Assembly (NCBI GenBank): GCA_025642065.1
Contig: JAODUP010000055.1
Coordinates: forward strand, 798,001-862,000
DNA length: 64,000 nucleotides
Direction of reading: 5' to 3'
Source of the DNA: Paralvinella palmiformis
Lineage: Eukaryota; Annelida; Polychaeta; Terebellida; Alvinellidae
The notes under the pieces are model-generated. The model was not told the origin of the DNA and made no database searches. It saw only the letters and a list, made by a program, of their open reading frames with translations. Below are positions 37,395 through 50,100 of the stretch, in pieces; within the stretch, counting starts at the first letter, position 1, and every line of letters begins with the position of its first letter. The position numbers and the translations under genes were made by a program.

Positions 37395-37578
37395 CAGTAT
37401 TCATTCATGCACAATACTATTAGCTGCCTAAACAGGAAATAGTATTAAATGATGGCAAAGATGATCTTACGAAAACATGAAGCTAAATAAGTTAGGCTTG
37501 TCAATACATCTAACAGTTATTCATCTATTATAACTTAGAACGATACAAATTATGATTTAAAATGATATACAAAAGCGT

Positions 37579-40500
37579 TTACATTGCCCAAGCTGGAGAC
37601 ACCCCACTGCCATTGTTGCCTTCCATATCAATCTGGAAATTACATTAAAATCCAGACTGTTAAAATTTCATATCTTCAAGTAAATTCAGATTAAAACAAA
37701 ATTATGATCAGTGAAATAGCAATATAATAATAAAACAAATCCTGTGACTAGCCTCGTTATTGATAATATGTATAGTACAAAATATTTATAAAACCATATT
37801 CATATGTTTGGTTATTAAAAATAAAAACCTACCTAACCAATCAAGTAAACTTACTTCATCAGGTGAATCTCTGTCATCAATCATCTCTGTACCTAGATCA
37901 TCATCATCATCATTTGTGTCTGTTTCATCATCAACATCACCATCATCATCTTCTTCTTCATCATCATCAGCCATATTCTAAAAAGTAAACAGAATTAAGC
38001 AAAACATGAACTTTAATTCAAGTTACCTCTTAGGTGACAGTATTATGCAGGGACTAATTACCTTTAGATGATATTATAATATCTAAGAGTAGGAAGCTAG
38101 AATCTCCAAGCATTTTAATAACACATTCATTTAATATGTATTGAAGTAGCTTCGTTTGCTGCATCATCAAAACAAGTCGGGAATTTTACCTCAGCAGCTG
38201 ATTTTCCAATTGGTACAACAGTTTTTCCTTTTTCAGCAAGAGCCTTCAACTGTCATGAAATACAAATATGTTCAACTATTATTAAATAGACACAGGTAAA
38301 TAAATATCTACTTTACTGATATTGTTGCTGTAGTTAAAATTGATTTCCATGAAATTATGCAAGATTTGCCTCGTATTTCAAATTAAAGTGCATTAAACAT
38401 TAGCGTAGCTGTTTGGAATGGAAACTGATGTTATCTTTAGGAATTTGCTTTTTATTGATGATCTGGCCTTTGAGTGAACCTCTGCAACATATCCAATCTA
38501 TGTCCATGTGCACGCATAACATCATATTATACACAGCATATTATGCTGATTTTACTATTAAGAAATTGAGATGACAAGTACTGTAATCTTTTGCAGTTTT
38601 CTGTCATTTTTTTGGGGTGTGCCTTATACACCATAAGTAAATGTCATTTTGTTTAAAGAAATAAAATTTGACAGACTGATATATTTTATTGCTAAGGCCA
38701 TTGTTTTATGAATACTTGTTTTACAAAGTTGCCTATCACAACTGAAACCAGCTACCAGGAAATAAAATTGACGTTTATTCTTTTTATTATTATTTAGACG
38801 CCGACCCGCCAGAACACTGTGTAGAAGTGGATTAGTCTATTACGCAGCCTAATCATAAATGGCGACAGGTCAGTTCCACATCAAAATTATTTCAGTCTTT
38901 AAGCCTAGAAATCTTGTAAATTTAAACTAATTATAACTCTCACTGAGAAACAGATAAATAGTTCGAACTGAGATCTACTTATATTTCATATGTGTCATAT
39001 TTCATTGATTAGTGAAACAACAGAAATCCCTGCTCACAATTGAGACAAGTTTGTTTATTAATTACAACATCAAAGCAATTACAAATGGATAGCAAAGGTT
39101 GTGACAAACAGCTTTTGATTTTTTGTGGATCTTAGGAGCAAAATCTGTATCAGGCTATCATAGGCGTATTAATTAAAATAAATGGTGCACATGTCCAGCT
39201 GCAGATTTTCCCAGTTTCTCCTGCACTTTCTGGTCAACATGGGGTGCTCATTATACACGAGTGCACCTTATACATGGAAGATTACAGTACCTGTTCATTT
39301 GACTACATCACACACTAATCACGCCACCTGGTGAATGGCATGATCATATAATTAAATTTACAAACATAAAACACAATTTTTAATAAAGCACCACTATTTT
39401 AAAACTGAAACCAATTTATCAAAACCTATCATTTATTTATACAGCAGCATATATACATGGTGTAATTTTCTTTAAAATTAAATGTTGACATGCCTAATCA
39501 TAACATCTGAAAACAATTATCAGAAACATACTTTTTACGAACAAATTATCTTAAATTTCAAGTATGTTGACACATAACTTTTGAATATATTTAAATTTGG
39601 GAAAGCATATTTAATCACTTCACAAATCACAACCAGTATAGAAAACATCTCTGGTTATCAGTTTAAAACATACATGCTGACTAGTATCTTTTTTATTTGA
39701 ATGAATACTGAAATATATATTAATCTCTGAGATATGGATATTATTTTTGCAAATGAAGTTAACAAAGTAGATTAATTTCATCCAGCTGAAATTTACAACA
39801 TTGTTTCTTGATAAACCATTTCCCTAAAACCATACTATTTTATCAGCTGTTATTGGTCAAGACCGACAGTGTTGCTTCTAGGATCTAGCCTATGTGGGGG
39901 AGCTCTCCCTTAGGTTTTAAAAATGTGGGGGATTTTAATGTAACATGGGCACTTGGCATGAAAACCATTTAGGGATACAAACGCATACCCCCAGGAATAT
40001 TTGAACTGAAAATTATGACATTTGCATCCTATTTAAAGTATTTATACACATAGTTTTACAGTGTAATTATAATTAATTTTATGCATATCACTTATATTTG
40101 TAACATGAAAAAACAAGACTACAGAAATGCTTCAAAATGTTATTAATGTGACTCATTTTTATATATTATACAGGCTTTCTTCTCTTATTTACAGCTAACT
40201 CATAGTCAAAGTCACTCATAGAACATTTTGATGTTTCAATTTTCATCAACACATTGAGGATTTTTTTCTTGTGCCCATTCAGGTGAAAACCACCATTACC
40301 AGATACCAGCCACTTATCAATAGGTGTGGAAGAAATTCTTTGGGTAGCGGGCCATCACATGCAATAAGCATAAAATCAGGTAGATTTTCCTGGCCAAGGG
40401 AGTTCCTCAACATAGTTTTAATGCTATTCGTAGAGGAGAACTCTACCTCTCACACTCAGCAATGGATGGACAGAGAATTAAGGTAGAAACACAATTATTA

Positions 40501-40787
40501 AGTTACTAAAAACTGCATATATTTAAGTATGGATATAGTTAATATGATATATGAAATCCATATTTATATCATATTAACATAAAATGCAAAAAAATCAGAG
40601 ATATCCACCATATAAACAAGACCATGTGCTTTTATTTACTGTAAACAAAGATAACTGGCCATTCAGGGGAGAGTATTTCAGTCACGTGACCATCATACAC
40701 CTCCTTGGTTTAAGCTCGGCCTCGCTAAATATGTTCTCCTACTACTCTTGTTCAGTCTCCTCCTACTCTAAAACTAAACGAACAGCC

Positions 40788-40824
<37 letters not shown>

Positions 40825-41232
40825 GAACCAAAGTTCTGGATTAATTTGATTCCAGTATATTGCTAACGTGGTAAAATTAGCGCAAGCCTAACCACAAGGC
40901 ACTTTTTAGCTAAAGAGGTATTTGATTATATCAAGTGGTGGATCATAGCCTTTCGTGCATCCCCATGTAAGAGTCTATTTTCTAATCATCAAAGATGTGT
41001 TTATATTCCACTGTCCAGTAGGAGCCTTGAAACAAATGTATTTGCTTAGCTCTGCCCAGCAGGGGTCAGATCCTCTATTTACTTTCACAGCCCTGTTGGG
41101 TACTAAACCAATGACATATGGTAAGTTTACAAAATCTCTTTTAGGTCTGGGGACAGACTAGAGTAGTCCAGGTTTTAGGAAAGGAGGGGTAAGTTTTGGC
41201 TCCAGATTGGCATTTCCCGGTGAGATGATAAA

Positions 41233-41271
<39 letters not shown>

Positions 41272-44200
41272 GAACCAAAGTTCTGGATCATTATGGTTCC
41301 AGTATATTGGTAACACCACATGTAAATGTTAACTTCTGGATTTAAATATTTTGTGGGAAAATGTTATTCCAATTCCAAATTTCTCAATTCCAAATATCTT
41401 TTTTTTTAAATAATCAATTCCAATAGGCCCCTTGTCAAATACCAAATTTAGCTGATTCGACTTCAGGGGTGTACACCCATCTCACAGTGCTATCAGGATC
41501 ACAAATTACAGCCAAATTGATTGCGGAGTTCCAACTGAATCTTATTTTTGCTTTGTTTTGTATATGATCGAGGAAGAAGTTCACAGAATTGTATACACAC
41601 TGCTTAAATGTAAATATTAAATGTATTTTTCATGATTTTAAATGGATAAGAAGCATAACAAATTGATGTATCGCCATCTGCTTTTCATGATTCACCGGCT
41701 CTAGTCAGAGCATGGCGCTCGCCCATGAACCGAGTTTAATCTCCTGAACCCTGCCAAATATACAGTGACAAGTGTAATAATTTGTGTTGTTTGTAACACC
41801 AAATCTTGTAGAAACATGTAGTGTCATTTATTGGTTCGTCTTTGTTTGAATAACGGGAGAAAAAGTCTGAAAAGTTGACATTTACCATCCTTCCTCATGC
41901 AGGCAGAGTGAGTGTTTGGCTTCGTCATCATGATGACGTAGCTATCGTTGCAAACAACACCCAGGGTTATGCATTCTACAATGTGTTCAAATGACAAAAG
42001 TTATTTAAATTTTAAAGGTACACCTCCAGGGCATTTGCATGGATCTATGGACTCTAGTATAATGCACGTTGTATCTACATATCTACTGTAGGTACAACTG
42101 AACATTTTATTTGGTGAAAAAGTATACATGATATATGCATGACAAATGACATATACAAACACATAAAAGGACACTACCATTGATGACATTATACATGCTA
42201 CCTGGGTTGGGGCCAATGGGGAACTCTGTGGAAAACTATTCCCCAGGTGGCAGCACCTGAGACCCGGTCCAAATGCTTCACTTCTGGTCAAGTCTGGGCA
42301 AAGCAAAAAGGGAATCTTATGCGTGAATACTTTTGACCAAATTACTTATAGAATGCCTTCCAATCAGAGTTGTGTGTCAATATTTTATAATGTTGGAGGC
42401 CATCAATTCCCTCGCGGTGACCTGAAGAGATACAGTGCGTAGGACGTGTTTAGCCGAAGGGCAAAGACCCCAGCAAGAGCAGTGTTGACTGTTGTGTGCT
42501 GTGACACTGACAGTATGAGCATTTTGTTGCAACAGACTACCTTATAGAAACCATACACAGTGAGTTTTTGGTTTTGTAATGCCATATCAATGCCCTGTAA
42601 TCCAATTATGGTCTATTACTAGATAATACAATCCTGCAATGAAGCAATATATTATTTTTCTAGCAGCAAACCTGATAAAATGCATTGTAGACCTATTCGT
42701 TGCTATTGCTATATCCGATATTGTATCTGTTAAGATATTGTATCTGCTGAACCTATAACTTAGACAATGAGATTTTGTTGATTTTAGCATATTGGAAAAT
42801 TTAAATAATTTGATTTCTCAGGATGATTATCATTTTTCATTTCAGGAATGAATGAAGCCTCTACAGAAACGCTTGGAGTCAGATGCCATTTCAACACAGT
42901 TTATTTGGAATTAAAAACTGTCCAATACAGACATGGCTAGAGTACAGAGAGCAGCGAAAAGGTGTAGAATAACTCTAGAAAAGTCTAACATAGATGGCTA
43001 GAGATACAGAGATGGGAGCCATTGAGGAGGTAATTGCTGAGGCTGATACCATTGAAGGGCCAGAAGTTAAAACAGTGACTAGGAGTTCTCAGTCATATCA
43101 GAGTGGTGTGACAAAGACGAGCGAGACTGGGAGTGATTCCATAAAAATACCCTTGTTTTCCCTCAGAATGTTTATAGGGGATAATGGCATCCACTATTAT
43201 ACAGATGAGACATTACTATTTGTTCTGAGTACACTAGGACCTGAAGTACATGTGCTGAATTATATGTATGGAACCATATCCCAGACACAGAAGTTGCTGA
43301 TCAGTTTTTCCTGGTTCTCATGAAACTAAGACGATATACAACAAATTTTGAATTATCGATGCTCTTTAACATATCCGAGTTAGATGAATACAACATTTTT
43401 GTATGTGGACCCACGTCATGTTATGGCCTGACTGTGATGTGGTACATTTCTTTTTACCAGATGGTTTCAAAGCCAAAATCGCTACAATTGTTGATGGTAC
43501 TGAATGCCTGATCAAGAAACCATCATCCCTCTTCATGAAGTTTTTTAATGAAATTATAATACTGATGGTGTATTTGCTATATATTGTTAAATAAATAATT
43601 TGAATATAAAACCAGTTTTGTTATAGATTGCTAGTTTGTTGAATGATAACAATATTTAATTACCAGACTCTAACTTATGGTGAAAAAAAAGGATCTTTCC
43701 ATTACCATACATACTCTTTCCCATTCACAAAAAAGACATATTCACATGAACAACTTTATCCATCTTTTTACTCATACATATTTAATTATAACAAACTATC
43801 CAGCTCTTTTTTTATTACATCTGTGCTCTAATATTCTACTTATCAAGTTAAACAGGATCATTCCTATTTTTGGACCTATTGGTATGCTAGACAAATAAGG
43901 TCTGATTTATTAAATACCGAGGATTATATAACATCTTATTTGTTATGGAGTGATTAATAATGGAGAATTATTTTCAAACATGTACACACTATTTTGATTA
44001 ACTCCTTCAGGGCAGGAGTCAAATAGTAAATGCATTTAAATATATAAGCAATGTTACAAGCTCTGATAGAGAGTTTTACTTTATATTTTAGTCAACAGCA
44101 AGAGTGTGTCATAGGCTTAAAAATTAGTTGTTAGAAAATGCAAGTCCCCTGGACGCTGACTGCAATGCTCTAGGAGTAAATATCACAACAGATAAATTGA

Positions 44201-46381
44201 CATTTTAACTATCCAAACAACAGAACCAAAGAGAATAAGCCTGGGGTTCTGGAAACACAAAGTAGTTTTGGACTGGGTTTCTATGTGCTGCCACCTAGTG
44301 AATGCCCCACAGAGTTCCCCGTTACATCTGAAAGTACTTGAGTACATAGTTTTTATAAGTACAAGTACCAGAACTTATTTGATCAATGCACTCAAGTACA
44401 AATATGAGTACATTTAAAAATACTCTAGTATGAGTACAACTATAAACATGCGATAGAGCACTATAAATGATCCAATTATGTAATCAAACCACACATGAAA
44501 ACAATTCACATCTACTTGTACCAGGTTTTATTATCCAAAAACTGCGCTATGTAAGATATCATTTGGTAGATTTAACATTCTAATGATGAGATGCTCCCAG
44601 GTGAAATATGTGCTCTGAGCTACGTGACCTAGTCCCATGAGTTCAAGCGGCCGGTCAACTTTTTTGTGAAACTTCAAACAAGAATTATGATTAAATAACC
44701 AGCAAGAAACATTTCATCTATGTCTGAAATGGCTAGGTCTGACCTGATTTATTCAGAAAATGTGTATTTCATTATCCAAATCCAACCATCTGATGGCTCA
44801 AACATCCACAGAAAAATGTAAACAAAACGAGAAAACGGCAAAGTCAGACATGGCCTTCGCTGTCATGATTGTTTTCTTGGGCATATAAAATAAATTTTTC
44901 TTGGTGTAATGACATACTAGACATAATTAATTTATTCAGCAAATTCTATTGATTAACTTGTGTCCTTACATGAATTGTGTCAAACTGATTTGAATGAGAA
45001 AGAAGACAGTTTTGTTGAGCTCTGATTTTATCGCAGTGCCAGTTTACGGGTGATCATCAATGGCTGCTTGTTTATACACCCTGGATATCACTAAAACGGT
45101 GCTGCCACCTGTTCACTAAGTGGTGAAAGACTCAATCTGGTAAGGGAGCCATTTCAATTCCGGAATTGGAATTAACCATCAATTCCAATTCTGGAAATCA
45201 ATTGCCCCCATGTCTGGTACCAACTGCTTGATAAAGTAATAAGTGACTATATGTGATTATAAATTATTATAATATTAGTTGTAACTGTATATTTGGATGT
45301 TGCACCATCTATTAAAGCATAGTGTTGATTCTAGGATTGTTATGAATTGGGCCCTGGGGGATATGCCTCCAGATGAAGTGGGCACCAATGTGGGCACCAT
45401 AAGCACAAATCCATTCTAAGGAGATCTCAGGGCATGCTTTCATTCTGACATGATTTTTGGTGGTAGTCATGATGATTCTTGTGAAAACATAGAATATGTG
45501 CACTCATTGTTCAAATGTCATGAATTTTCTACATATCAAACGCTAAAAAAGCATGATACTTCATAAATTTTTTTCACTAAATCATTCATTATTCAGAATA
45601 TTTAGTGGGTGTATCATAACGGACACAGATTTGATAATAAATTGCGGCTAGTGAATAATTACTGTGACAGTTTCGGGCTATAGTTCCTTTATATTTTTGC
45701 GTCCCTCATCCAGATTTTGCGGGAATTAATAAGTATATGTGAATATGGTTTCTGCATGTATACATCAGAAAATGATACAACAAAATTAATAGGCCACAGA
45801 ATGAGCTTATATGGATCTAGATCTAGTTATATCTAGCCATTTCACTTTTTAAATATTAAATTTTTAATTAAAATTTCTAGTTATCTTCAGTTATCTAGTT
45901 CTATCTTCTTACAGTAACACAGTAACACTAAGTGAGTAAGTCTAAGACTAAGTGAGTAAGTCTAAGACTAAGTTAGTAAGTAGATCTAGTAAGAAAGTTA
46001 CAGTATTATTTGTAACGTTATTTTCATTTACTAAAGATATTAAGAAAAACAGATATATACAAAAACTATATACACTCAATCTTTAGACAGCTTTATATTA
46101 TTATAATTATTAGTTAGGGTATGAATGTTTTCATATCATACATGTACATATTCCCATACACATTTCAAAACAACAATTACCACCTGGCGAATGTTTATGA
46201 AATTAAAGGCCCCCCCCACCCCCAGTTTAGTGGCTTTTACTTAAGTGACAGTACAAACCCAATTTTGATGCTCTTCTTCTAAACTTGTGAGCTCATTTTC
46301 ATCATCACATGGCTTATCAACTGAAAACCATATTTGGTCAGCAACTCTGGGAACCAAAGAAGGAAAGCACGGCCCCGACAT
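37579..46381 (-). CDS. ANAPC15: Anaphase-promoting complex subunit 15 (APC15), 4 exons
   Basis: Small regulatory APC/C subunit; in animals it promotes CDC20 turnover within the mitotic checkpoint complex, allowing checkpoint release. Exons on the minus strand: 46381-46259, 38249-38190, 37977-37855, 37632-37579; lengths 123, 60, 123, 54 nt, all phase 0, giving 119 aa plus stop (human protein 121 aa). Visible: N-terminal FPSLVPRVADQIWFSVDKPC followed by an acidic Q/E segment ending HQNW (family pattern FPSLFPRVTETLWFNLD...HQAW), then LKALAEKGKTVVPIGK (family VPIGKPASE), a long Asp/Glu tract, SPDE and IDMEGN near the end (family VDMEGN). The start is the ATG before SGPCFPSL. Two exons are shorter than usual frame-length cut-offs. 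Intron 1 is 8 kb. The ATG faces SDAD1 head to head at 728 bp. Confidence 0.93.
38579..39289. mobile_element. pogo/Tc1-like nonautonomous element with terminal inverted repeats
   Basis: Left end tactgtaatctt (38579-38590) and right end aagattacagta are perfect inverted copies about 710 bp apart, each ending in TA as expected for TA target-site users. Near both ends are paired ttatacac/gtgcaccttatacat words typical of pogo-like termini. No transposase frame inside. It lies in ANAPC15 intron 1. Confidence 0.5.
40792..40866. repeat. Direct repeat copy 1: (TA)n plus unique flank
   Basis: (TA)n followed by aaaaggaaccaaagttctgg and gattccagtatattg; the same array recurs at 41236-41313. Confidence 0.6.
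41236..41313. repeat. Direct repeat copy 2: (TA)n plus unique flank
   Basis: (TA)n followed by aaaaggaaccaaagttctgg and ggttccagtatattgg, about 445 bp after copy 1. Confidence 0.6.
41365..41430. repeat. CAATTCC element fragment
   Basis: Contains attccaattccaaatttctc, then the shared interior word ttttttttaaataatcaatt that also occurs near 13927 and, changed, near 53513. No terminal repeats. Confidence 0.5.
42990..43560 (+). mobile_element. Degraded DDE_Tnp_4/HTH_Tnp_4-type transposase
   Basis: Plus-strand frames contain GDNGIHYYTDETLLFVLSTL (43180-43235), then in a shifted frame QFFLVLMKLRRYTTNFELSM (about 43300-43360) and VHFFLPDGFKAKIATIVDGTE (43440-43503). The QxFLxLMKLR...LxxxFxIS helix-turn-helix and the IxDxTE first catalytic Asp are typical of the DDE superfamily endonucleases of IS4/Harbinger-like animal elements. 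At least two frameshifts; no downstream catalytic residues recognised. Confidence 0.65.
44334..44430. repeat. AAGTAC/GAGTAC-word cluster
   Basis: Within about 95 bp: agtacttgagtaca, aagtacaagtacc, ctcaagtacaaatatgagta, gtatgagtac. One self-complementary core (GTAC) with flanking variation dominates, as in the other motif-reiteration loci. Confidence 0.45.
45155..45218. repeat. CAATTCC element, 3' end only
   Basis: Reads ttccggaattggaattaacc, then catcaattccaattctggaaatcaatt and ends cccatgtctgg, the family right terminus. The left part is lost. Confidence 0.55.
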
Positions 46382-46465
46382 CTTTCGAGTTATCGTGCCA
46401 GATGGAGACTTCTCTAAACACTACAAAGAAATACACCGATCATTATTTTAATTTTAATTACTTTT

Positions 46466-46466
<1 letters not shown>

Positions 46467-46519
<53 letters not shown>

Positions 46520-46520
46520 A
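46467..46520. repeat. (TA)n(TG)n microsatellite upstream of ANAPC15
   Basis: TA run passing into TG within the divergent intergenic region. Confidence 0.9.
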
Positions 46521-47052
46521 ATCATAGAACAGGGAGAGTTTATGGCAATAGACAAATATATCTAATGTAATTTTTCTTAAATATTTATGAAGACATGCAG
46601 AGTTTTAAATTATTACATAAGATGGCTTAACACTGGACAACATCTATGTTAGTACGTGTATATATTTTTAATTTTATTATTTGTTTTTACAGTCAGTATA
46701 GCTAGCTCTCATCTTTACCTGTTTTAATTATGTAATGCAATGGTAATATTATTACTTTTAGACAATATATAGTGAACGTTAAGACCTTCCGTGTGTGAGT
46801 TAGTGTATAGTTTCGTGTGTAGCATGCATTAGTTATCTTTTCAATTAATAATCTATTAGAAAATTCTTTAAACGTGAGTAATGTGATTACTTATCTTAAG
46901 CTTGTAAATTGGTATAACTGTATAATATGTTGAACAAACTAACAGTTATATAAGGTAAATGTGGGACGCTTGTTTTTGATTATCGATTTGGATAGAGGTG
47001 GTTTATAATTAGGATACATGTTGTAAACTTCCGTTATCCAACAACGTGGTTT

Positions 47053-47086
47053 AACCAGAGAGCTTATATATAAACAGTCTTTGGTT
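47053..47086 (+). repeat. TATA-bearing palindromic repeat just upstream of the SDAD1 ATG
   Basis: The stretch begins accagagagcttatatataa and ends cagtctttggtt. It matches, almost base for base, the reverse complement of 31396-31428 and of its duplicate near 32749-32781. It lies 24 nt before the SDAD1 start codon, so it forms part of the 5' UTR or core promoter. The TATATAA inside could act as a TATA box, although its distance to the ATG is short. Confidence 0.6.
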
Positions 47087-47109
47087 TAACTTGCTATAGA
47101 AATGATAAG

Positions 47110-50100
47110 ATGGCACATAGGAATAATAACAAACTGCCAAATAATTTACCACAATTGCAGAATCTCATAAAACGAGATTCAGAGTCGTATAAAGATGAGG
47201 TTAGTTTTCATCTGCAACTGTTTTGGTTTCTTGATAGTCTAAGGGGGGCCTTTTTTTAGTTTCTAACCAAAAAACCCGAGCTTTCCAACAGCTTGGGAAA
47301 TTTCCGGGGAAATTCCCTTGTTTGGTTTTAAACCCAAAAAATCGGGCCCGGCTTTTTTAAACAAAATTTCTGTTTCCCCCAAAAAATTCCCCTTAAAGGT
47401 TAAATTTTTTTTTTCCCCCCTTCCCCGGGCTTGTTTTTCCCTCCCGGTAAAAATTTTGATTCCGTTTTTTTCGGCCCCACACTAAAAAAGAAATACCCGG
47501 ATCTAACCTATTGATGCCTTTCAGAATCTTGTACACCTGCAGCATGTCACCCCTTCTCCTGCGATGTTCAAGACTTGGTAAATTCAATGCTCTCAACCGT
47601 TCCTCATAGTTGAGCCCCTTCACTGCTTCAGACTGGGTATCATTCAGGTAGCTCTTACTATAGTTGTACCTTTTCCACCTACAGTTTATCTAGCCTCAAT
47701 CTAGGATGCCAGATCATGTTACCGTATTCATCTAGGCAGTTAAAGGTTGCCTGGACTAACCCCAACATTCGTGATGCCTCTTTGACTGCCTGGGAAATGT
47801 GTAACTGAAACTTTAGATCTTCGTCTATCACCACTCCCAAATCTTTTCCCTCTGATGTTGATGCTAATGGGACACTATTCATCTCATATTGATGATGAGT
47901 GCTTAGCTGTTCCAAGATGCATCACCTTGCATTTGGACTCATTAAAACCAAGCTTGCCATTTTTGGGACCACTCTACAAGGTTATGTAGATCTTGCTGTA
48001 ACTGGGCACTCTCTGAGTTAGACCATACTGCCTGGAATAATTTTGTGTCATCAGCGAAGATCTTAACAGTGCTTGTCACTATATCTGGTAGGTCATTGAT
48101 GAATAGAATGAAGAAGATTGGTCCCAAGACACTTCCCTGAGGGATACCACTCAGGATATTTGCCCAGGAAGATACCTTGCTGTTTATCACCGCTCTGTTT
48201 TCTTCCTGAGAGAAAGTTTGAAATCCAGCTGAGAATGTTACCTTTAATGTCATATGCCTCCAGCTTTTTTAGAAGCCTCTGATGTGGGACAGTATCAAAC
48301 GTTTTCCGGATAAGGCACACCTGGATTGGAACTTATAATGCTTCATCGTGTAGCACGGTCATCATCATATAGATTGGTATTTGCACAGATCTCTGATAGT
48401 TCAGCTATTCACTCCACGTGTCACAAGACAGATCGTGTCTCTTGGCATGGATGAACTTCTTTATAACAGACAACACAAGGATGCAGAGCTCTCTGGGTCA
48501 TGATTCGCAGTGTATGGTTTTAATCATTTAAATTTAGGGTAGAGGCCCCTGGCTGTCGCCTATTGGGCACAACCATTATCGATAGCTACTTGTTTACAGC
48601 CTTTTATACAGTATTTGAAGAACAATTTCAGTTGATATGTTTATTTGATCTAGTTGGTTTGCGGTGCTATGAAGCCATTAAAAGAAAATTTGATCTACAA
48701 TGTACTTAATTATAAAATCAACTTGGATTATTCCAAAGCAACTCCCAACTCGGGGCCTTTAATTGAAACATCAAATATTGATTAATGTTAAAAGAAGCTA
48801 TTAATTACTTGTTCAAAGAATGATAAATGCAAGTATTTGTTTCCACTAAAACTGTCAAATTTCAGACTCATTTGATAAATCATGTCAGCTAGATTAGACA
48901 TATAGATCTAATAGTGTTTTAGCATCATGATCATATAAACTACGATGCTAGACTACACTTGTTTCCAGTAGTGAAACAGGTGAAATAAGAAATTTGTTTA
49001 TCATACATAAGTCAATAAGTTGAATACAGGTTATTTCGGGATAAGACCAAATCGGGACTACTATTATATTTACCACATAAAACAATGTTGATCTACGAGC
49101 AAACATGTAAGTTATGTAACTTTCTATATTAAATAGTTTTTTCATGAGTTTTAACACCTCAAGATAATAGACTACACATGCATACTAAATATTAGTGTTA
49201 AACAAACAATGAGAAATTCACATTATTGCATGTGGATCTTTCATGGTTGGCTTTCTCCCCTGCCATGGGGAGAAAGGGGGAGAAATACCTTTCTGCCAGG
49301 GAGAAAGTAGGATATTGGAAGAAATTCTCAGATGTGTTTATTTTAAGGTGCAGCACCATAACAATATGCAAACCAGAGTACATTTATACTTGGATACAAT
49401 TAATTATTAATTTATTGATCTGTTTAACAAAATAGTTTTAAGAAAAATAACAAATATTCAAGATTTAATTGGTTTATTATATCACAGTTGGCACATAGCA
49501 CTGTAAGATTGTGTATGAAAATTGTGGTATTAGAACCTGTTTACATGCACATTATGCAGATGTGAAACAAAATTATATACATACATGACATACTGTGATA
49601 ATGTTCACATCAGGGTTGGGTTTCTTCTGGGAAGAAATGTATTTCTTCCCTTCCAATGGGTTTTTGTCAGGAAGAAAACCTTCCTTCGTCCTGGAAGAAA
49701 TTAGGAAGAAACTCCCAAGGGATACAGTAACCTAATAATGTGAACTGATATGATATTCACCAGCTTCACTCTGCTGTATAAACAATTCAGTGTCATGCCC
49801 CACTAACCACAGTGCCATTCTAATGAATTTAAAAAAAAATAACAGCAATGATATAGTCATTAAGCAATATTATAAAATCAGTGATAATCTTATAGACCAT
49901 GTTGATTACCAAATATAAATGGCTCAGTTTGAACAAATTGCTAACTTTTATGATGAAACAAGGTAAATACTCTTTCGAAACATTTCTTTATAAATGTTAT
50001 AAACTCAAGATTTAAAAAAAAATCAGCCTATCTGGAAACAGTAACGAAACAACATTCATCCGTGATGCACGTGCAGCCTGAAATGACAAATAAAATCATC

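Larger units (their letters stand above)
38250..46258 (-). other. Large first intron of ANAPC15 and its contents
   Basis: Eight kilobases between the first and second coding exons. It holds a pogo/Tc1-like inverted-repeat element (38579-39289), a pair of (TA)n-plus-flank direct repeats (40792-40866 and 41236-41313), a CAATTCC fragment (41365-41430), a dead DDE transposase (about 42990-43560), a GAGTAC-word cluster (44334-44430) and the 3' end of another CAATTCC element (45155-45218). Frames such as 40271-40486 show no recognised domain. Confidence 0.6.
46382..47109. promoter_or_regulatory. Shared upstream region of head-to-head ANAPC15 and SDAD1
   Basis: 728 bp separate the divergent start codons. 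It contains a (TA)n/(TG)n tract (46467-46520) and, adjoining SDAD1, a palindromic repeat with TATATAA (47053-47086). No CpG island is evident, unlike many vertebrate bidirectional promoters. On the ANAPC15 side tgtttag|agaag (minus strand) near 46400 could be a 5' UTR splice acceptor, so the cap site may lie further right. Confidence 0.5.

Noticed and set aside
40271..40486. 71-codon plus-strand frame in ANAPC15 intron 1
   Set aside because: No homology recognised, and it lies among transposon debris.
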